This document shows positions 41,515 through 49,841 of a DNA stretch of 64,000 nucleotides, piece by piece; the stretch's first letter is position 1, and every line of letters begins with the position of its first letter. Origin of the DNA: Paracoccaceae bacterium. Its GTDB lineage: Bacteria > Pseudomonadota > Alphaproteobacteria > Rhodobacterales > Rhodobacteraceae. Both the position numbers and the translations under genes were made by a program. The notes beneath the pieces were generated by a model, which saw only the letters and a program-made list of their open reading frames with translations, searched no databases and was not told the origin of the DNA. Where the stretch lies: the NCBI GenBank assembly GCA_018607905.1, contig JABBAP010000004.1:1-64000 (forward strand). Direction: 5' to 3'.

Positions 41515-42516
41515 ATGGCTATCAAAGTTGCCATCAACGGATTTGGCCGCATTGGTCGCTGCACCCTTGCCCACATCATCGAAAGCAATCGCGACGATAT
41601 CGAAGTGGTTGCAATCAACGCCACTGGCCCGCTCGAAACAACGGCTCACCTTTTGAAATACGATAGCGTGCATGGCCGCTTCCCAGGTAAAATAACCCTT
41701 GGTGCAGACAGCATGAACGTCGGCAAAGGCGACATGCGTATGTTTTCCACCTACGATCCCTACGAACTGGATTGGACAGGCGTTGATCTGGTTCTTGAAT
41801 GTACTGGTAAATTTAACAACCGCTCCGCTGCATCTGTCCACTTGGATCGTGGCGCGAAACGTGTTTTGAACTCTGCCCCTGCTAAAGGTGCTGACAAAAC
41901 AATTGTTTACGGCGTGAACCATGATGATCTTACAGCTAACGACGTGATCGTTTCCAACGCATCCTGCACAACAAACTGCTTGGCCCCTGTCGCCAAAGTC
42001 CTCAACGATTCCGTCGGTATCGAAAAAGGCTTCATGACCACAATCCACAGCTACACTGGTGATCAACCAACACTCGATCGGCGCCACAAAGACCTGTACC
42101 GCGCCCGCGCCGCCGCAATGTCATTGATCCCGACAACAACAGGTGCCGCCAAGGCGGTTGGTTTGGTCCTACCAGAACTCGAAGGCAAACTTGATGGCTC
42201 CGCGATCCGCGTACCAACGCCAAATGTGTCCGCTGTTGACCTAAACTTCATCTCTTCACGTGATACGACTGTAGAAGAAATCAACGCCGCGATGAAAGCA
42301 GCCGCAGACGGGCCGATGAAAGGCATCCTTGAATATGTCGATGAACCAACCGTTTCCATCGATTACAATCACGACAGCCATTCCTCTAACTTTGCATCCT
42401 TGCAAACCACTGTGATGGGCGGCAACCTTGTTCGCATCCTGTCCTGGTACGATAACGAGTGGGGTTTTTCTTGCCGTATGGCCGACACAGCGGTAGCAAT
42501 GGGCAAACTCATCTAA
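41515..42516 (+). CDS. gap: Glyceraldehyde-3-phosphate dehydrogenase, type I
   Basis: NAD(P)-dependent GAPDH, 333 residues. INGFGRIGR near the N-terminus binds the dinucleotide. The catalytic Cys151 is in SNASCTTNCLAPV, and the histidine about 27 residues on is in HSYTGDQPTLD. WYDNEWGFSCRM is near the C-terminus. GAGGAG precedes ATG. It heads the gap-small ORF-pgk-aldolase run and follows two palindromes. The residue after the first strand and the cofactor preference were not resolved. Confidence 0.97.
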   Translation: MAIKVAINGFGRIGRCTLAHIIESNRDDIEVVAINATGPLETTAHLLKYDSVHGRFPGKITLGADSMNVGKGDMRMFSTYDPYELDWTGVDLVLECTGKFNNRSAASVHLDRGAKRVLNSAPAKGADKTIVYGVNHDDLTANDVIVSNASCTTNCLAPVAKVLNDSVGIEKGFMTTIHSYTGDQPTLDRRHKDLYRARAAAMSLIPTTTGAAKAVGLVLPELEGKLDGSAIRVPTPNVSAVDLNFISSRDTTVEEINAAMKAAADGPMKGILEYVDEPTVSIDYNHDSHSSNFASLQTTVMGGNLVRILSWYDNEWGFSCRMADTAVAMGKLI

Positions 42517-42555
42517 TGGGCACTTTGCCCGTCATCAACGCGGGCAGCACTTTTA

Positions 42556-42699
42556 ATGAATAACTCCGTCGCCGTGATAATTGGTCTTTGCCTTTTGGGA
42601 TTGATCGCCTTTGATTGGCGCGTAAATGATGCTGAATACATTGTCTTATGGGGCAAACAACTGCTCCGTTTGATCGACTGGATTGCCTTCTGGCGCTAG
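42556..42699 (+). CDS. 47-residue membrane protein between gap and pgk (untracked small ORF)
   Basis: ATG 42556 to TAG 42699 encodes a 47-residue peptide: a hydrophobic helix ([15 protein letters not shown]), a [15 protein letters not shown] middle and an amphipathic end [12 protein letters not shown]. It sits 39 bases after gap, and the pgk AGGA overlaps its stop, so it is part of the operon. From memory, roseobacters tend to carry a short ORF of this shape here with a conserved WxAFWR end, but I cannot check that. Its ribosome-binding site is weak. A glycolytic link is suggested by position only. Confidence 0.65.
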   Translation: MNNSVAVIIGLCLLGLIAFDWRVNDAEYIVLWGKQLLRLIDWIAFWR

Positions 42700-42707
42700 G
42701 AAAACAC

Positions 42708-43892
42708 ATGACTTGGAAAACGCTCGACGCGATGGATCTGGCTGGAAAACGCGTTTTGACGCGCGTTGATATCAACGTCCCGATGAAAGATGGCGCAATC
42801 ACTGACGCCACGCGTATCGAACGTATTGTGCCCACTATCGCAGAAATTGTCGCTAAAGGCGGCTCGCCGATCCTTCTGGCGCATTTTGGTCGCCCCAAGG
42901 GGCAAGTCGTCCCTGAGCTCTCGCTTAAACAACTGGTTCCCGCCCTGTCCCAACACTTTGGCCAAGACGTGATCTTTGTGGAACGCCCGTCCCGTGATTT
43001 CATTGATACCCAGCCCGCAAACGCGATCATCCTCGTGGAAAACACCCGCTTTTCCGCAATGGAAGAAGCAAACGATCCAAAAATGGCGCAATTCCTTGCG
43101 ACATTGGGCGATATTTACTGCAACGATGCGTTTTCCGCCGCGCACCGTGCCCATGCCTCTACTGCTGGCGTTGCCGCGCACCTGCCATCGTGTGCAGGTC
43201 GTTTGATGCAAGCCGAGCTGACCGCGCTCGAAGCAGCACTTTCCCACCCAGAACATCCCGTTGTGGCCGTGGTCGGTGGCGCCAAAGTTTCAACAAAAAT
43301 CGAACTCCTCGCCAACCTCATCCCGAAAGTCGATCAAATCATCATCGGCGGCGGCATGGCCAACACGTTCCTCGCGGCCCAAGGCCATAACGTCGGCAAA
43401 TCCCTATGTGAACACGACCTGCTGGATTTAGCCCGCGAAATCATCGCCCAAGCCATCGCAGGCAAATGCGCCCTGATCCTGCCGAAAGACGTGGTCAGCG
43501 CCACCGAATTTGCCGCCAATGCACCACACACAATCCACGCCGCGTCTGCCTGTCCATCCGATATGATGATCCTTGATGCTGGCCCCCAAAGCGTTGAACA
43601 GATCAAATCCATCTTAGACGACGCCAAAACACTGGTTTGGAACGGCCCGCTTGGCGCGTTCGAAATCGAACCTTTCAACATGGCCACAGATGCCGCCGCG
43701 CTCTATGCCGCAACGCTCTCAAAAGCAGGCAAACTGCGATCCGTTGCTGGGGGCGGCGACACAGTTGCAGCACTCAATATCTCGGGCGCTGCCGATGATT
43801 TCACTTATATTTCCACCGCTGGCGGAGCCTTTCTTGAATGGCTCGAAGGCAAAACGCTTCCAGGCGTCGCCGCACTCGAAGCCAGCGCATAA
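42708..43892 (+). CDS. pgk: Phosphoglycerate kinase
   Basis: 394-residue two-domain kinase converting 1,3-bisphosphoglycerate and ADP to 3-phosphoglycerate and [18 protein letters not shown] holds the substrate-binding Arg/Asp/Asn, HFGRPKG the next, and [23 protein letters not shown] and the C-terminal [13 protein letters not shown] (nucleotide phosphate loop) complete the family signature. ATG 42708 follows AGGA; the track start at 42648 runs over the small ORF. It is followed by the aldolase gene after 28 bases. Confidence 0.96.
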   Translation: MTWKTLDAMDLAGKRVLTRVDINVPMKDGAITDATRIERIVPTIAEIVAKGGSPILLAHFGRPKGQVVPELSLKQLVPALSQHFGQDVIFVERPSRDFIDTQPANAIILVENTRFSAMEEANDPKMAQFLATLGDIYCNDAFSAAHRAHASTAGVAAHLPSCAGRLMQAELTALEAALSHPEHPVVAVVGGAKVSTKIELLANLIPKVDQIIIGGGMANTFLAAQGHNVGKSLCEHDLLDLAREIIAQAIAGKCALILPKDVVSATEFAANAPHTIHAASACPSDMMILDAGPQSVEQIKSILDDAKTLVWNGPLGAFEIEPFNMATDAAALYAATLSKAGKLRSVAGGGDTVAALNISGAADDFTYISTAGGAFLEWLEGKTLPGVAALEASA

Positions 43893-43920
43893 CTTGACAC
43901 ATCTTTAGAACGGACACCCA

Positions 43921-44814
43921 ATGACAAACGCCGCGCAAACCAAACAAATGCAATCTGGTCCGGGCTTTATCGCCGCTCTTGATCAAAGTGGCGGCTCAAC
44001 GCCCAAAGCCCTCGGTCTGTACGGTGTGTCCGAAACAGCTTACGCCAATGACGGTGAAATGTTCGATCTGATCCACGGAATGCGGGCCCGCATCGCCCAA
44101 GCGCCTGCTTTCACGGGTGAAAAAGTTATCGGCGCGATCTTGTTTGAAATGACAATGGACCGCCTGATTGATGGGAAGCCCTCTGCAACCTATCTGTGGG
44201 AAGACCGAAACGTGGTTCCGTTTCTGAAGGTCGACAAAGGGCTGGAAGACGGCGCAAACGGCGTGAAACTCATGAAACCAATGCCTGATCTTGATGCGCT
44301 TTTGATCCGCGCCAAGGCCGCAGGCATTTTCGGCACCAAGATGCGCTCCGTCATTGATGCGGCCAACGCAGATGGCATCAACGCCATTGTTGCACAACAA
44401 TTCGAAGTGGGCGCGCAAATCTATGGTCACGGCCTGATGCCAATCATTGAGCCCGAAGTGAACATCACCATTGTAGACAAGATACAGGCCGAGGAATTGC
44501 TTCTCGCTGCTCTTACCCGCCACCTTGATACCCTGCCCGCTGGTCAACAAGTTATGTTAAAACTGACCCTGCCCGAAAAAACCAATCTCTATAAATCGCT
44601 GGTTGATCACCCCTCGGTTATGCGTGTTGTCGCCCTTTCTGGTGGCTATGATCGTGGTGAAGCAAATGATCGTTTGTCCAAAAACACAGGCGTGATCGCC
44701 AGCTTTAGCCGGGCTCTGACCGAAGGCCTCTCTGCAGGCCAATCAGACGATGAATTCAACGCAACCATCGGCGCCACAATCAACAGCATCGCCGCTGCAT
44801 CCAACGCTGGATAA
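43921..44814 (+). CDS. Fructose-bisphosphate aldolase, class I
   Basis: 297-residue Schiff-base aldolase of the bacterial class I group. GFIAALDQSGGSTPKALGLYG is the characteristic N-terminus, and VPFLKVDKGLED and MLKLTLPEKTNLYKSLVDHP carry lysines, one of which forms the imine. GGYDRGEANDRLSKNTGVIASFSRALTEGL near the C-terminus binds the phosphate. It catalyses reversible cleavage of fructose-1,6-bisphosphate. It closes the gap-pgk-aldolase run; a 14-bp perfect hairpin follows before ftsB. Confidence 0.93.
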   Translation: MTNAAQTKQMQSGPGFIAALDQSGGSTPKALGLYGVSETAYANDGEMFDLIHGMRARIAQAPAFTGEKVIGAILFEMTMDRLIDGKPSATYLWEDRNVVPFLKVDKGLEDGANGVKLMKPMPDLDALLIRAKAAGIFGTKMRSVIDAANADGINAIVAQQFEVGAQIYGHGLMPIIEPEVNITIVDKIQAEELLLAALTRHLDTLPAGQQVMLKLTLPEKTNLYKSLVDHPSVMRVVALSGGYDRGEANDRLSKNTGVIASFSRALTEGLSAGQSDDEFNATIGATINSIAAASNAG

Positions 44815-44835
44815 GAGCGAATCAAAAAAGATCTT

Positions 44836-44873
44836 AAGTGATTCGTTTTAGGGATTCACAAAACGAATCACTT
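44836..44873. promoter_or_regulatory. 14-bp perfect hairpin with clustered GANTC sites between aldolase and ftsB
   Basis: AAGTGATTCGTTTT pairs with AAAACGAATCACTT across a ten-base loop. GANTC (the CcrM methylation target) occurs at 44819, 44840, 44853 and 44865. The palindrome GGTGTACACC follows at 44874-44883. No T tract follows on the plus strand. It could be a terminator variant, a regulator site, or a methylation-sensitive promoter element of ftsB. Confidence 0.55.
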
Positions 44874-44926
44874 GGTGTACACCTTGTCATAACCCGTCGC
44901 TAGAACGGGTATGAGGTAAGAGCATC

Positions 44927-45232
44927 GTGTTACAGCAAGGAAAAACTGGGTCGGCAATTGGATCTGTGATGTTATTCATCACGGCTTTCGGCCTTACTGC
45001 TTACTTTGTGTTTGCCGCAGTCCAAGGTGATTTTGGTCACTTCCGCCGTGTACAAATCGAAGCTGATGAACAAGCTTTGAAAGTGCAGTTGGCACAACTC
45101 CATGCAGATCGAGCAACGCTACAAAACAAGACCCGACGTCTTTCAGATACCTATTTGGATCTGGATCTTCTTGATGAACGGGCCCGCAAAGTACTCGGCA
45201 TGGCAAGAGGGGATGAGATACTCATCCAATAA
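44927..45232 (+). CDS. ftsB: FtsB/DivIC-family septum formation initiator
   Basis: 101-residue bitopic divisome protein. One membrane helix (IGSVMLFITAFGLTAYFVFAA) is followed by a coiled coil (EADEQALKVQLAQLHADRATLQNKTRRL) and a short conserved end (LDERARKVLGMARGDEILI). FtsB links FtsL and FtsQ at the septum. The start is GTG 44927 with GAGGT upstream. ftsB upstream of pdhABC is a recurrent alphaproteobacterial order. The promoter region is rich in GANTC sites, and an intrinsic terminator follows. Confidence 0.88.
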   Translation: MLQQGKTGSAIGSVMLFITAFGLTAYFVFAAVQGDFGHFRRVQIEADEQALKVQLAQLHADRATLQNKTRRLSDTYLDLDLLDERARKVLGMARGDEILIQ

Positions 45233-45261
45233 ACCCGAACGATTTCTAAGGTGCAAAAATT

Positions 45262-45291
45262 CTGGCCGTTGTCCCAAGCAACGGCCTTTTT
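45262..45291 (+). terminator. Intrinsic terminator of ftsB
   Basis: GGCCGTTG (45264-45271) pairs with CAACGGCC (45279-45286) around TCCCAAG and is followed by TTTTT; an A tract precedes the stem. Confidence 0.85.
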
Positions 45292-45375
45292 GCTGTCCAA
45301 TTTGCAAATTTGGCATCTTCAAGTATATTTAAAAACAATACGAATATTTTATTGAACTTTGTAAGGACTCCTAAA

Positions 45376-45978
45376 ATGAATCCTAATCCTCGATCAAATA
45401 TCATTCCCCTATTGGTTATCGCCCTGTTTTTCGGACTGTTTGTGGCCCTTGGCACGCCCATCGCAGCCGATCCCGACGGTGACTTACCCAACCCCACAAA
45501 GAAATCCCCTTTTGATCCAAGCAATAAGATCAAACTCCTGAACTATGAATTGAACGGATGTCTTGGCAAAACCGATAAGCTGGAACAAAAGATTAAAAGC
45601 CTAAACAAAGCCATAAAAAGCGATGAGCAAAGTGTTGAGCAGTCCGCAACCCGTGAAGCTGATAAGAAAGCAAGGCGGGACAATGAGATCGCGTTCGTCA
45701 AGAATGGCCGTAAGATTTTGAAGAAAGGTGTTGATGCAGACGGGAACCCGCTCGGCAATGAACAACGCGCAAAACTTGAAAATCGGGTAATCCTTTCGGA
45801 CAATTACGGGGACAAATTGCAAAACGAATACGAAGAGGCGCGTGCTGATGCCAAAATCGCCAAAAAGCGGCTACGCGCGACCAAATCTGAACACAAACGA
45901 GCACGACGTGAACACGGTGTCACTTTGGGGAAATACGATGCCCTGAAACGAAAAATTGCCAAAGCCAAAGAAGTGTGA
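45376..45978 (+). CDS. Exported or membrane-anchored lysine-rich coiled-coil protein, unknown
   Basis: 200 residues. An N-terminal hydrophobic segment (IIPLLVIALFFGLFVALGTPIAA) acts as a signal peptide or anchor. A Pro/Asp-rich linker (DPDGDLPNPTKKSPFDP) follows, then ~150 residues of charged coiled coil with many Lys/Arg (KIKSLNKAIKSDEQSVEQ, KRLRATKSEHKRARREHGV). The start ATG 45376 has AAGGA upstream, replacing 45310. I recognise no family. It is bracketed by terminators or palindromes from ftsB and pdhA and may be a lineage-specific insertion in the ftsB-pdh synteny. Confidence 0.65.
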   Translation: MNPNPRSNIIPLLVIALFFGLFVALGTPIAADPDGDLPNPTKKSPFDPSNKIKLLNYELNGCLGKTDKLEQKIKSLNKAIKSDEQSVEQSATREADKKARRDNEIAFVKNGRKILKKGVDADGNPLGNEQRAKLENRVILSDNYGDKLQNEYEEARADAKIAKKRLRATKSEHKRARREHGVTLGKYDALKRKIAKAKEV

Positions 45979-46062
45979 CGGCCTGAATTTGGCGTAAAGG
46001 TCTGATTTAACGGGCCAATACAGTAACACAAAAAAACAAGTGCACTTTCTGACGGGGTGCTC

Positions 46063-46091
46063 TATAATATAGTTTAATATTAAACTATATT
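46063..46091 (+). promoter_or_regulatory. pdhA promoter region with a perfect 26-bp palindrome
   Basis: AATATAGTTTAAT (46066-46078) is followed immediately by its exact reverse complement (46079-46091), with no spacer. The left edge overlaps a TATAAT at 46063-46068, a candidate -10; upstream, AAGTGCACTT (46038-46047) is itself palindromic near the -35 position. The right edge touches the GGAG that serves pdhA. Protein binding would block transcription, and an RNA fold would mask ribosome access. Confidence 0.65.
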
Positions 46092-46104
46092 GGAGCCCTG
46101 CCCC

Positions 46105-47094
46105 ATGGCCACCGCGAAAAAGGCAAAGACGCCGAACGTTTCCGCCGAAGAGTTGATGACCCACTACCGCGAGATGTTGATGATCCGCAGGTTTGAAGAA
46201 AAAGCTGGGCAGTTATACGGCATGGGTTTGATCGGCGGGTTTTGCCACCTTTACATCGGCCAAGAAGCCGTCGTTGTCGGGCTAGAGGCTGCTGCCAAAG
46301 AAGGCGACCAGCGGGTCACGTCATACCGCGACCACGGCCACATGCTGGCCTGTGGCATGGATCCGAAGGGCGTCATGGCCGAATTGACGGGCCGCGAAGG
46401 CGGCTACTCAAAGGGCAAAGGCGGCTCCATGCACATGTTCTCTAAAGAGAAAAACTTTTACGGAGGCCACGGCATTGTTGCCGCTCAAGTCCCCCTCGGC
46501 GCGGGCCTCGCATTTGCCAACAAATACCGTGGCAATGACAACGTCTCATTCGCCTATTTCGGCGATGGCGCGGCCAACCAAGGCCAAGTCTACGAAACCT
46601 TCAACATGGCGAGCCTGTGGCAACTGCCCTGCATTTTCGTCATCGAAAACAACCAATACGCCATGGGCACCTCCCTGCAACGCGGCTCCTCCACGCCAGA
46701 ACTGTACACCCGCGGCGCCGCTTTTGGCATCCCTGGCGAAGCCGTGGATGGTATGGATGTTCTAGCCGTGAAAGAAGCAGGTGAACGCGCCGTGGCCCAT
46801 TGTCGCGACGGCAAAGGCCCCTACATTTTGGAAATGAAAACCTACCGCTACCGTGGGCATTCCATGTCGGACCCTGCAAAGTACCGCACCCGCGAAGAGG
46901 TCCAGAAAATGAAAGCCGAACGCGATCCAATTGATCACATCCGCGACATGCTGGTCTCTGGCAAACATTCCACTGAGGACGAGTTGAAGGCCATCGACAA
47001 AGAGGTGAAGAAAATCGTCTCTGAAGCCGCTGACTTTGCTTCTGAATCCCCAGAGCCCGCGCTAAGCGAACTCTACACTGACATTTACGCGTAA
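46105..47094 (+). CDS. pdhA: Pyruvate dehydrogenase E1 component, alpha subunit
   Basis: 329-residue TPP-dependent E1 alpha of the alphaproteobacterial/mitochondrial-type heterotetramer. [19 protein letters not shown] opens the domain. The TPP motif runs from [12 protein letters not shown] to IENN with [13 protein letters not shown] between. [15 protein letters not shown] is the loop that is phosphorylated in mitochondrial homologues. ATG 46105 follows GGAG; the TTG at 46090 in the track would lie in the palindrome. It is first in pdhABC; pdhB begins 11 bases after it. Confidence 0.96.
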   Translation: MATAKKAKTPNVSAEELMTHYREMLMIRRFEEKAGQLYGMGLIGGFCHLYIGQEAVVVGLEAAAKEGDQRVTSYRDHGHMLACGMDPKGVMAELTGREGGYSKGKGGSMHMFSKEKNFYGGHGIVAAQVPLGAGLAFANKYRGNDNVSFAYFGDGAANQGQVYETFNMASLWQLPCIFVIENNQYAMGTSLQRGSSTPELYTRGAAFGIPGEAVDGMDVLAVKEAGERAVAHCRDGKGPYILEMKTYRYRGHSMSDPAKYRTREEVQKMKAERDPIDHIRDMLVSGKHSTEDELKAIDKEVKKIVSEAADFASESPEPALSELYTDIYA

Positions 47095-47105
47095 GGATCA
47101 AAAAC

Positions 47106-48464
47106 ATGGCAATTCAAATACTTATGCCCGCCCTTTCGCCGACAATGGAAGAAGGCACGCTTGCAAAATGGCTCGTCAAAGAAGGCGACACCGTTCAAAG
47201 CGGTGACATCATGGCCGAAATCGAAACTGACAAAGCCACGATGGAATTCGAAGCGGTCGATGAAGGCGTGATCGGCAAAATCTTGATCGCTGAGGGCACT
47301 GAAGGCGTGAAAGTAAACACCGCCATCGCAACCTTGCTGGAAGACGGCGAAGACGCCTCTGCTGCAGAGGTGGCCCCTGTTGCATCTGCACAATCCGCTG
47401 AACCTGCCCCAACAGCCCCTGCAAAAGCAGCCGCGCCCGTTTCGGAAGCACCTCCGATGGAAGACGTCCCAGAAGGCACAACCTTCAAAAAACAAACCGT
47501 CCGCGAAGCAATCCGCGATGGCATGTCCGAAGAAATGCGCGCCTCTGATGATGTTTTCCTAATGGGCGAAGAAGTCGCCGAATACCAAGGCGCTTACAAA
47601 ATCTCCCAAGGCATGCTCGATGAATTTGGCCCCCGCCGTGTGATCGACACACCGATCACCGAACACGGGTTTGCAGGTATCGCGGTCGGCGCATCCTTCG
47701 CGGGCCTACGCCCGATTGTCGAATTCATGACCTTCAACTTTGCGATGCAAGCAATTGACCAAATTCTCAACTCTGCCGCTAAAACCCTGTACATGTCTGG
47801 CGGCCAAATGGGTGCGCCGATGGTGTTCCGTGGTCCAAACGGTGCAGCGGCGCGCGTTGGTGCACAACACTCCCAGGACTACGCCTCGTGGTACGCGCAA
47901 ATTCCCGGCCTAAAGGTGGTGATGCCCCACACCGCCGCCGATTACAAAGGCCTGATGAAATCCGCGATCCGTGACCCTAACCCCGTAATCTTTTTGGAAA
48001 ACGAAATCCTGTACGGTACATCGGGCGATGTTCCTGAACTCGATGATTTCACCGTTCCAATCGGCAAAGCAAAAATCGCCCGTGTAGGCGACGATGTCAC
48101 AATCGTTTCCTTTGGCATCGGGATGAAATACGCGCTTGAGGCCGCAGACGCCCTTGCCTCTGAAGGCATCAGCGCCGAAGTCGTCGATCTGCGCTCCTTG
48201 CGCCCAATGGACACCGAAACCGTTATCAAATCAGTGCAAAAAACCAACCGCTGCGTCACGGTCGAGGAAGGTTACCCCGTCTGTTCGATCGGCAGCCAAA
48301 TCTCGTCGGTTCTGATGCAACAAGCCTTTGATTACCTCGACGCGCCCGTGATTAACTGCACAGGCAAAGACGTTCCGATGCCATACGCGGCAAACCTAGA
48401 ACGTCACGCGCTTATCACAACGGCCGAAGTTATCGACGCCGTTAAATCCGTAACCTACCGCTAG
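47106..48464 (+). CDS. pdhB: Pyruvate dehydrogenase E1 component, beta subunit, with N-terminal lipoyl domain
   Basis: 452 residues. A lipoyl domain fills residues 1-80 ([20 protein letters not shown], lipoyl lysine in ETDKATME). A Pro/Ala-rich linker precedes the transketolase-type beta fold from ~135 ([52 protein letters not shown]). Mitochondrial E1 beta lacks the lipoyl domain; its presence is typical of Rhodobacterales and relatives. The lipoyl-coding DNA is nearly the same as that of pdhC. Confidence 0.96.
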   Translation: MAIQILMPALSPTMEEGTLAKWLVKEGDTVQSGDIMAEIETDKATMEFEAVDEGVIGKILIAEGTEGVKVNTAIATLLEDGEDASAAEVAPVASAQSAEPAPTAPAKAAAPVSEAPPMEDVPEGTTFKKQTVREAIRDGMSEEMRASDDVFLMGEEVAEYQGAYKISQGMLDEFGPRRVIDTPITEHGFAGIAVGASFAGLRPIVEFMTFNFAMQAIDQILNSAAKTLYMSGGQMGAPMVFRGPNGAAARVGAQHSQDYASWYAQIPGLKVVMPHTAADYKGLMKSAIRDPNPVIFLENEILYGTSGDVPELDDFTVPIGKAKIARVGDDVTIVSFGIGMKYALEAADALASEGISAEVVDLRSLRPMDTETVIKSVQKTNRCVTVEEGYPVCSIGSQISSVLMQQAFDYLDAPVINCTGKDVPMPYAANLERHALITTAEVIDAVKSVTYR

Positions 48465-48475
48465 GAGACAGCGAA

Positions 48476-49756
48476 ATGGCTATCCAAATACTTATGCCCG
48501 CCCTGTCCCCCACAATGCAGGAAGGCACGCTCGCAAAATGGCTCGTCAAAGAAGGCGACACCGTTGAAAGCGGCGATCTTTTGGCTGAAATCGAAACTGA
48601 CAAAGCCACAATGGAATTCGAAGCGGTCGATGAAGGCGTCATCGGTAAAATCCTGATCGCAGAAGGCACTGAAGGCGTAATAGTGAACACCGCCATCTGC
48701 ATTCTTCTGGAAGACGGCGAAGACGCCTCTGCCGCAGATGCAGCCCCAGCGGCCAAGCCCGAATCCTCAAAGACTGAGGCAGCACCAGCGGAAACACCCG
48801 CCCCCACCTCTCCTGCCCCAGCAGCCCCGCAAAAAGACGGCGATCGCATTTTTGCTTCACCACTCGCGCGACGGATTGCTGGCCAAAAAGGCCTCGACCT
48901 TTCTGCCCTTACTGGTTCTGGTCCACGTGGACGCATCGTTAAAGCAGATGTTGAAAATGCTGATCCAGCTGCAAAATCTGCTGCTGCCGCATTAACTGCA
49001 CCAACAGCTCCTGCCCTTGCCACATCTGCCGACAGTGAAACCGTCAAAAAGATGTACACAGATCGCGAATACGAGGAAATCTCGCTCAACGGCATGCGCA
49101 AAATCATCGCGTCGCGCCTGACCGAAGCAAAACAAACCATCCCGCATTTCTACTTGCGTCGTTCCATTACCCTCGACGCATTGTTGAAAACACGCGGTGA
49201 GATTAACTCAGGCCTCGCGGACAGCGGCGTGAAAATCTCGGTGAACGATTTCATCATCAAAGCCAGCGCCAAAGCCCTGCAAGACGTACCCGGTTGTAAC
49301 GCCGTCTGGGCTGGTGATCGTTTGCTGCAAATGAAAGCGTCAGATGTTGCCGTGGCCGTGGCAATCGACGGTGGCTTGTTCACACCTGTAATTCAAGACG
49401 CTGAAATCAAACCGCTTTCTGTCATTTCAACCGAAATGAAAGACCTCGCGACCCGTGCCAAAGAGCGCAAACTTGCGCCCCATGAATATCAGGGGGGCAG
49501 CTTTGCGATTTCCAACCTTGGAATGTTTGGGATAGAAAACTTCGATGCTGTGATTAATCCACCCCACGGCTCGATCCTTGCGGTTGGCGCGGGCCAGAAA
49601 CAGCCCATCGTCAACAGCGATGGTGCACTCGCAGCCGCCACAATGATGTCTGTGACCCTCTCCGTTGATCATCGCGTCATCGACGGTGCCCTTGGTGCTC
49701 AATTCCTCGCGGCTCTGGCAGGTTACATCGAAAAACCAATGTCGATGCTGGTCTAA
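48476..49756 (+). CDS. pdhC: Pyruvate dehydrogenase E2 component (dihydrolipoamide acetyltransferase)
   Basis: 426 residues. One lipoyl domain (ETDKATME, lysine near 43), a Pro/Ala linker, a peripheral subunit-binding domain ([20 protein letters not shown] then [13 protein letters not shown]) and the catalytic core with [21 protein letters not shown] and the active-site histidine in [14 protein letters not shown]. It forms the complex core and transfers acetyl groups to CoA. It starts 11 bases after pdhB with AGGAG upstream. E3 is not encoded next to it in the window. A strong terminator follows. Confidence 0.96.
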   Translation: MAIQILMPALSPTMQEGTLAKWLVKEGDTVESGDLLAEIETDKATMEFEAVDEGVIGKILIAEGTEGVIVNTAICILLEDGEDASAADAAPAAKPESSKTEAAPAETPAPTSPAPAAPQKDGDRIFASPLARRIAGQKGLDLSALTGSGPRGRIVKADVENADPAAKSAAAALTAPTAPALATSADSETVKKMYTDREYEEISLNGMRKIIASRLTEAKQTIPHFYLRRSITLDALLKTRGEINSGLADSGVKISVNDFIIKASAKALQDVPGCNAVWAGDRLLQMKASDVAVAVAIDGGLFTPVIQDAEIKPLSVISTEMKDLATRAKERKLAPHEYQGGSFAISNLGMFGIENFDAVINPPHGSILAVGAGQKQPIVNSDGALAAATMMSVTLSVDHRVIDGALGAQFLAALAGYIEKPMSMLV

Positions 49757-49787
49757 TTGCTGGTTTCTTTTGACGGTAAATACTCAA

Positions 49788-49821
49788 AGAAAAGGGCGCT
49801 GATATTTCAGAGCCCTTTTTC
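49788..49821 (+). terminator. Intrinsic terminator of pdhABC
   Basis: AAAAGGGC (49790-49797) pairs with GCCCTTTT (49812-49819), with inner CTGA/TCAG pairing across a single mismatch, and ends in TTTTT. It may also serve the convergent degP transcript. Confidence 0.85.
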
Positions 49822-49841
49822 AATTCAAAAAATCTGCTGGC

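Noticed and set aside
41437-42087. Minus-strand 216-residue ORF opposite gap
   Set aside because: Shadow of gap, and it would also cover the tkt-gap hairpin.
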